DNA from: Clostridia bacterium
Lineage (GTDB): Bacteria; Bacillota; Clostridia; UMGS1810
Reading direction: 5' to 3'
DNA: 9,336 nucleotides
Assembly: GCA_017629325.1 (NCBI GenBank)
Contig: JAGBXL010000240.1
Coordinates: forward strand, 1-9,336
Shown: positions 5,721 through 9,336 of the stretch, piece after piece
Layout: every line of letters begins with the position of its first letter
Numbering within the stretch: position 1 is the first letter of the stretch
The notes under the pieces: generated by a model
What the model saw: the letters and a program-made list of their open reading frames with translations, nothing else
Database searches by the model: none
Told to the model about the DNA's origin: nothing
Position numbers and translations under genes: made by a program

Positions 5721-7040
5721 ATGAAAAAAATGCTTTCAATATGCTTTATATTCACCTTCTTGTTCACTTTAATAAATTTCACAAGCGTTTCTGCTCTTGA
5801 CCCTAAATACGAAACTGTAAAAGTAGGTCTTTATTATTCTTCATCTGCCAAAACAAATCTCACTCTTGCATCTGATACGGGCTTTCAGCTTGGATATATG
5901 CAGGAGAATACCTTTGTTCCGCTTTATTCCATGGCAGAAACAAGTCTTTCTCTTGCCTATTCATCAAATGCATCTCTTATGATAAACGGGACTTTGGCAA
6001 ATATCACAAATGGTAATATCGCCTTTGTTTCAAACAGTGGGGTTTTATCATTAGACGGTGCGGCATATCGAGGAGGAATTGAGCTTGTTCCAACTGCCGA
6101 AAACACATTCACGGTTATAAACTTTGTGAATATAAACGATTACATAGCATCTGTTGTAGGCAAAGAAATGAGCCCCTCATGGAATATAGAAGCCCTCAAG
6201 GCTCAGGCAGTGTGTGCAAGGTCATACACTATTTCAACCTTTAGCAAACATTCCTCTTTGGGCTTTAATCTTTGTGCAACTCAGGATTGTCAGGTTTATA
6301 AAGGAATTTCGGGAGAGAGCGAAAAAACAGTTCAGGCAGCTCACGAAACAAAAGATCAGGTTTTAACTTATGAAGGAAATGTAGCAAGCACTCTGTATTC
6401 CTCGTCAAACGGCGGTTCCACAGCATATTCCAAAAATGTTTGGGGAAATGATGTGCCATATCTCACTGCTAAATTAGATATTCACGAAAACCCTGCCGAA
6501 ATTTCCAATAGTCCCTGGCAGATTAAACTCACCAATGAAGAAATCAAAGAAAAACTTGCCCAGAATGGTATAGACATAGGCGATGTATATGATATGGAAG
6601 TAACAGGTGCCGATGAATTCGGCAGAACCTATAAAGTAACCATATATGGAACAAAAGGCAGCTTCGATTTGGTAAACGATAAAACCCGAACATTCTTTGG
6701 TTTAAGAAGCCAGAAATATTCTATAACCGATTCTAAAACCAACACGGCAAAGCTCTATGCCAAAGGCTCGGGAGAGGCATCTTATATATCATCATATAAC
6801 TGCATCAGTTCAACCGGTATCAAAGAAGCCCCGGCACAGATAGGTATTCAAACAGTTTCGGGAATAAAAAGCTATTCAATTCGCAATGCTTCTATCTCTG
6901 ATGGCACTTATCTTTTAGATGGCACAGGCTGGGGACACGGTCTGGGAATGAGCCAGTGGGGAGCAAAAGCAATGGCAGATAAAGGCTTTTTATATACCGA
7001 TATACTTGATTTTTACTACACAGGAACAACCCTGGAATAA
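5721..7040 (+). CDS. SpoIID/LytB domain protein, secreted peptidoglycan-acting
   Basis: A 439-residue protein with a signal peptide (MKKMLSICFIFTFLF..., likely cleavage after VSA near residue 25), so it should be exported. SpoIID proteins are lytic transglycosylases that remodel peptidoglycan during engulfment; related LytB-type proteins enhance amidases. The SpoIID core runs from about residue 130 to the end. It includes VVGKEMSPSWNIEALKAQAV (145-164), whose Glu149 corresponds to the catalytic glutamate of SpoIID, CARSYT, SSSNGGSTAYSKNVWG (227-242) and the terminal GWGHGLGMSQWGAKAMA (403-419). It is longer than B. subtilis SpoIID because of an N-terminal region (about 30-130) seen in many clostridial relatives. 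The ATG at 5721 is chosen over an earlier in-frame ATG at 5601: the latter would read through the promoter and hide the signal peptide. The start has only a weak Shine-Dalgarno match (GAAGTGAT). First gene of the queA/tgt operon. Confidence 0.9.
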   Translation: MKKMLSICFIFTFLFTLINFTSVSALDPKYETVKVGLYYSSSAKTNLTLASDTGFQLGYMQENTFVPLYSMAETSLSLAYSSNASLMINGTLANITNGNIAFVSNSGVLSLDGAAYRGGIELVPTAENTFTVINFVNINDYIASVVGKEMSPSWNIEALKAQAVCARSYTISTFSKHSSLGFNLCATQDCQVYKGISGESEKTVQAAHETKDQVLTYEGNVASTLYSSSNGGSTAYSKNVWGNDVPYLTAKLDIHENPAEISNSPWQIKLTNEEIKEKLAQNGIDIGDVYDMEVTGADEFGRTYKVTIYGTKGSFDLVNDKTRTFFGLRSQKYSITDSKTNTAKLYAKGSGEASYISSYNCISSTGIKEAPAQIGIQTVSGIKSYSIRNASISDGTYLLDGTGWGHGLGMSQWGAKAMADKGFLYTDILDFYYTGTTLE

Positions 7041-7059
7041 AACAAAAGAGGCGACTAAT

Positions 7060-8085
7060 TTGAAAACAAGCGATTTTTACTATGACCTACCCCAAAATTT
7101 AATAGCACAAACCCCTCTTGCCGACAGATCGTCATCAAGATTTCTTGTTATGAATAAAAAAACAGGAGATATCACCCACACCACATTTAAATCTGTTATA
7201 GATTTTTTAAATCCCGGTGATTGTCTTGTTTTAAATAACACAAGAGTAATCCCTGCCCGTCTTTATGGTGAAAAAGAGCACACAGGCGGAAAAATAGAGT
7301 TTCTTCTTTTAAATAGAAAAACTCAAAACGAGTGGGAAGTAATCTTAAAACCCGGCAAAAAAGCAAAACCGGGTGCCCGTTTTGTTTTTGGCGGCGGAAA
7401 GCTCAAGGCAGAGGTAATATAAACAGTAAACGATGGCAACCGCATTGTCCGCTTTGAATATGACGGTGTTTTTGAAAATGTTCTCGACGAACTTGGTGAA
7501 ATGCCCTTGCCACCCTATATAACCGAAAAATTAAGCGATAAAGACCGCTATCAAACTGTCTATTCCAAGCACGAGGGCTCTGCTGCAGCACCAACTGCGG
7601 GGCTTCATTTCACAAAAGAGCTTCTTTCCCAAATAGAAAAAAAGGGTGTTCATATAGCTTATGTAACTCTTCATGTAGGGCTGGGTACATTCCGCCCCGT
7701 TAAAGTTGAAAATGCCCAGGAACATAAAATGCACTCAGAGTTCTATGTTATAGATAAAGAAAATGCAAATAAAATAAACTTGGCAAAACAAAACGGCGGA
7801 AGAATAATATCCGTAGGCACAACCTCAACCCGTGTTTTAGAAACCGTCGCATCAGAAGAAGGCGTTTTAACCGAACAAAGCGGTTGGACAGATATATTTA
7901 TATATCCACCCTATAAATTTAAATGTGTGGATAGTCTTATAACAAACTTCCACCTTCCTGAATCGACTCTTTTAATGCTTGTAAGTGCAATTTCATCAAG
8001 AGAAAATATAATGCGTGCTTATGAAGAAGCAGTTAAAGAAAAATATCGTTTCTTCAGTTTTGGCGACGCGATGTTTATTCAATAA
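7060..8085 (+). pseudogene. queA: S-adenosylmethionine:tRNA ribosyltransferase-isomerase, interrupted by in-frame TAA
   Basis: QueA moves the ribosyl part of SAM onto preQ1 in tRNA, giving epoxyqueuosine. The frame spans 342 codons, a normal QueA length, but codon 121 (7420-7422) is TAA. Both halves are in the same frame and well conserved. Upstream are DLPQNLIAQTPL, SSSRFLVMN and NNTRVIPARLYG. Downstream are GEMPLPPYI, HEGSAAAPTAGLHFT, TLHVGLGTFRPV, VGTTSTRVLE, GWTDIFIYPPYKFK, ITNFHLPESTLLMLVSA and FFSFGDAMF. One substitution (for example AAA or GAA to TAA) explains it; no indel is needed. The start is TTG at 7060-7062, with GAGG at 7048-7051 and an 8-base spacing, 19 bases after the spoIID-like stop codon. 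The second half might restart at the ATG at 7501, but that lacks a good ribosome site. A sequencing error cannot be excluded; in that case this is an intact queA. Confidence 0.9.
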
Positions 8086-8108
8086 AAGGCTATAAGCAGG
8101 AGAATATA

Positions 8109-9146
8109 ATGAAAAGTAATTCTTTAAACCGTAACATTTCCATAGATTTAATAAAGGCTGTGGCAATAATTTTTGTTCTGTTTATTCATAGCTGCACCTT
8201 TTCATTTCCTGTATCTTCAAAAGAATGGCTTATATCTCTTTTCTACCGTTCAATTTCAGGCAGTGCAGTTCCACTTTTTTTAATGGCAAGCGGTGCGGTT
8301 TTACTTAATCCACAAAAAGAATTGAGCCTTAAAAAGCTCTGGCTTAAAAATATTCTCCGTATTGTTTTGGCAATGCTTTTTTGGGGATTTATATATAAGC
8401 TTTGGCATTTGTATGATTCTTCAATGCTTAGTTTTGAAAATGTAATTTTATCCTTAAAAGAGCTATTCTTCTTTAATCAGGAGTTTCATTTTTACTATAT
8501 GCATATCATACTCATCGTATATGTGTTTTTGCCTGTAACAAGAATTATTATATGTAATTCTTCAAAGAAACAGCTTGAATATCTTATTGCGGTGTGGTTT
8601 GTTTTTGCAATTGTGTATCCAACAGTGTGGAGATATTATCCCTTTAATCTTTTTGGCGGAATGGTGGCAATGTATGGAATAAACCTTACCTATGCCTCAA
8701 TCGGCTATGGTGTTCTTGGCTACTATCTTTTAAAACACCCCTTCCCAAAATGGATTTCTTCAATAATTTTTATATCAGGTTTTTTCATGACATTTGGTCT
8801 TACATATTTTAAATCAAATGAGTGTGATGTTCTCTACGAACATTTCCTTGCAGGTAACGGTGTGCCGGTATGCTTTATGGCAATTGGTTTATTTTCGTTT
8901 GTTCAAGGAATAAATATAAAAAAAGCTTCTTTGGCAAAAAGCATAAGCTATATTTCAAAAGCATCTTTCTGTGTGTATCTTATTCATATTCTTGTTATGT
9001 ATGTTCTAAAGAAAAATTACATAAACACTTCTCTTGCACCAATATTTGTTTCAATTCCTCTTTATGCTTTTACGATATTTTCAATATCTGTTTTTATATA
9101 TTTTGTTTTGTCAAAAATACCGCTTGTTAAAAAGTGGCTTATATAA
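8109..9146 (+). CDS. Membrane acyltransferase, acyltransferase-3 family
   Basis: A 345-residue, strongly hydrophobic protein with about ten predicted membrane segments. The N-terminus NISIDLIKAVAIIFVLFIHS (9-28) carries the family pattern: Asp13, Lys16 and the presumed catalytic His27 at the end of the first helix. VPLFLMASGAVLL (54-66) is the typical second helix. SFCVYLIHILVMYVL (286-300) and a terminal SKIPLVKKWLI also fit. Members move acetyl, succinyl or similar groups onto surface sugars or polymers; the substrate here cannot be predicted. AGGAG at 8098-8102 lies 6 bases before the ATG. It sits 23 bases after queA and 14 bases before tgt, so it appears to be in the same transcript although its role has no known link to queuosine. 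Confidence 0.9.
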   Translation: MKSNSLNRNISIDLIKAVAIIFVLFIHSCTFSFPVSSKEWLISLFYRSISGSAVPLFLMASGAVLLNPQKELSLKKLWLKNILRIVLAMLFWGFIYKLWHLYDSSMLSFENVILSLKELFFFNQEFHFYYMHIILIVYVFLPVTRIIICNSSKKQLEYLIAVWFVFAIVYPTVWRYYPFNLFGGMVAMYGINLTYASIGYGVLGYYLLKHPFPKWISSIIFISGFFMTFGLTYFKSNECDVLYEHFLAGNGVPVCFMAIGLFSFVQGINIKKASLAKSISYISKASFCVYLIHILVMYVLKKNYINTSLAPIFVSIPLYAFTIFSISVFIYFVLSKIPLVKKWLI

Positions 9147-9160
9147 AGGAATGATATATT

Positions 9161-9336
9161 TTGTATAAACTAATAAAAAAAGACGGTCTTGCCCGCCGCG
9201 GAACATTTACAACACCTCACGGAACAATCCAGACCCCCGTTTTTATGAATGTCGGCACCATTGCCGCCATAAAAGGTGCGGTTTCATCAATGGATTTAAA
9301 AGAAATTGGCTGTCAGGTAGAACTGTCAAACACCTA
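9161..9336 (+). CDS. tgt: tRNA-guanine transglycosylase, 5' part (runs off the window)
   Basis: The 58 complete codons read MYKLIKKDGLARRG, then TPHGTIQTPVFMNVGT (18-33), AAIKGAVSS and ELSNT, which match the N-terminus of bacterial Tgt. Tgt exchanges the wobble guanine of GUN anticodons for preQ1, the step before QueA. The start is TTG at 9161-9163, with AAGGA at 9146-9150 and a 10-base spacing; the Shine-Dalgarno sequence overlaps the acyltransferase stop codon. The rest of the gene, including the catalytic aspartates, lies outside the window. It keeps company with queA as usual, except for the intervening acyltransferase. Confidence 0.93.
   Translation, partial: MYKLIKKDGLARRGTFTTPHGTIQTPVFMNVGTIAAIKGAVSSMDLKEIGCQVELSNT

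Noticed and set aside
7420..7422. Reassignment or selenocysteine-type recoding of the queA stop
   Set aside because: The codon is TAA, not TGA, and neighbouring genes (dapA, dapB, the GGGtGRT gene, the SpoIID-like gene) terminate at TAA, so TAA is a normal stop here.
8870..9130. Second plus-strand frame inside the acyltransferase gene
   Set aside because: It is an out-of-frame overlap within the acyltransferase coding sequence; the product is Lys/Cys/Tyr-rich noise.

Overview
The window is AT-rich and reads as a chromosomal segment of a low-GC Gram-positive bacterium, most likely an anaerobic Clostridia-type Firmicute. The grounds are strong AGGAGG-type ribosome binding sites, TTG and GTG starts, a lysine (L-box) riboswitch, a SpoIID-family protein beside queA and tgt, and a GGGtGRT/NifU-like gene pair. 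The species cannot be named from the sequence.

Left part, minus strand (about 1-1932): a promoter at 1904-1932 drives a NifU-like iron-sulfur scaffold protein followed 19 bases later by a GGGtGRT protein. The pair is a recognisable conserved cassette whose biochemical role I do not know. Past its end, at 42-83, lies a perfect 13-bp inverted repeat of unclear nature. Between this unit and the next is a gap (1933-2083) holding a TTACA-rich dyad and a small GC-rich, stem-forming patch.

Middle part, minus strand (2084-5563): a lysine-biosynthesis operon, asd-dapA-dapB, covers aspartyl phosphate to tetrahydrodipicolinate. It starts from a near-consensus promoter (TTGACA, 17-base spacer, TATATT), runs through a full lysine riboswitch with its terminator, and ends in a 14-bp terminator just after dapB. 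Behind that terminator sits a small cysteine-rich ORF that looks like a diverged tandem-ACT regulatory protein. Its first ATG lies inside the terminator stem, and its best Shine-Dalgarno sequence points to an ATA codon, so its expression and integrity are doubtful.

Right part, plus strand (5653-9336): a promoter drives a secreted SpoIID/LytB-domain protein, then queA, then a membrane acyltransferase, then the start of tgt, all closely spaced. QueA and Tgt are two enzymes of tRNA queuosine synthesis. The queA reading frame is complete and well conserved but carries one in-frame TAA at 7420-7422, so it is a broken gene, a sequencing error, or (least likely) a read-through gene. An acyltransferase-3 family gene is inserted between queA and tgt, which are normally adjacent.

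I see no CRISPR array, tRNA, rRNA, complete mobile element or defence system. The best leads are the interrupted queA, the orphan ACT-like ORF behind the operon terminator, the uncharacterised GGGtGRT/NifU-like pair, and the structured patch at 2008-2091.
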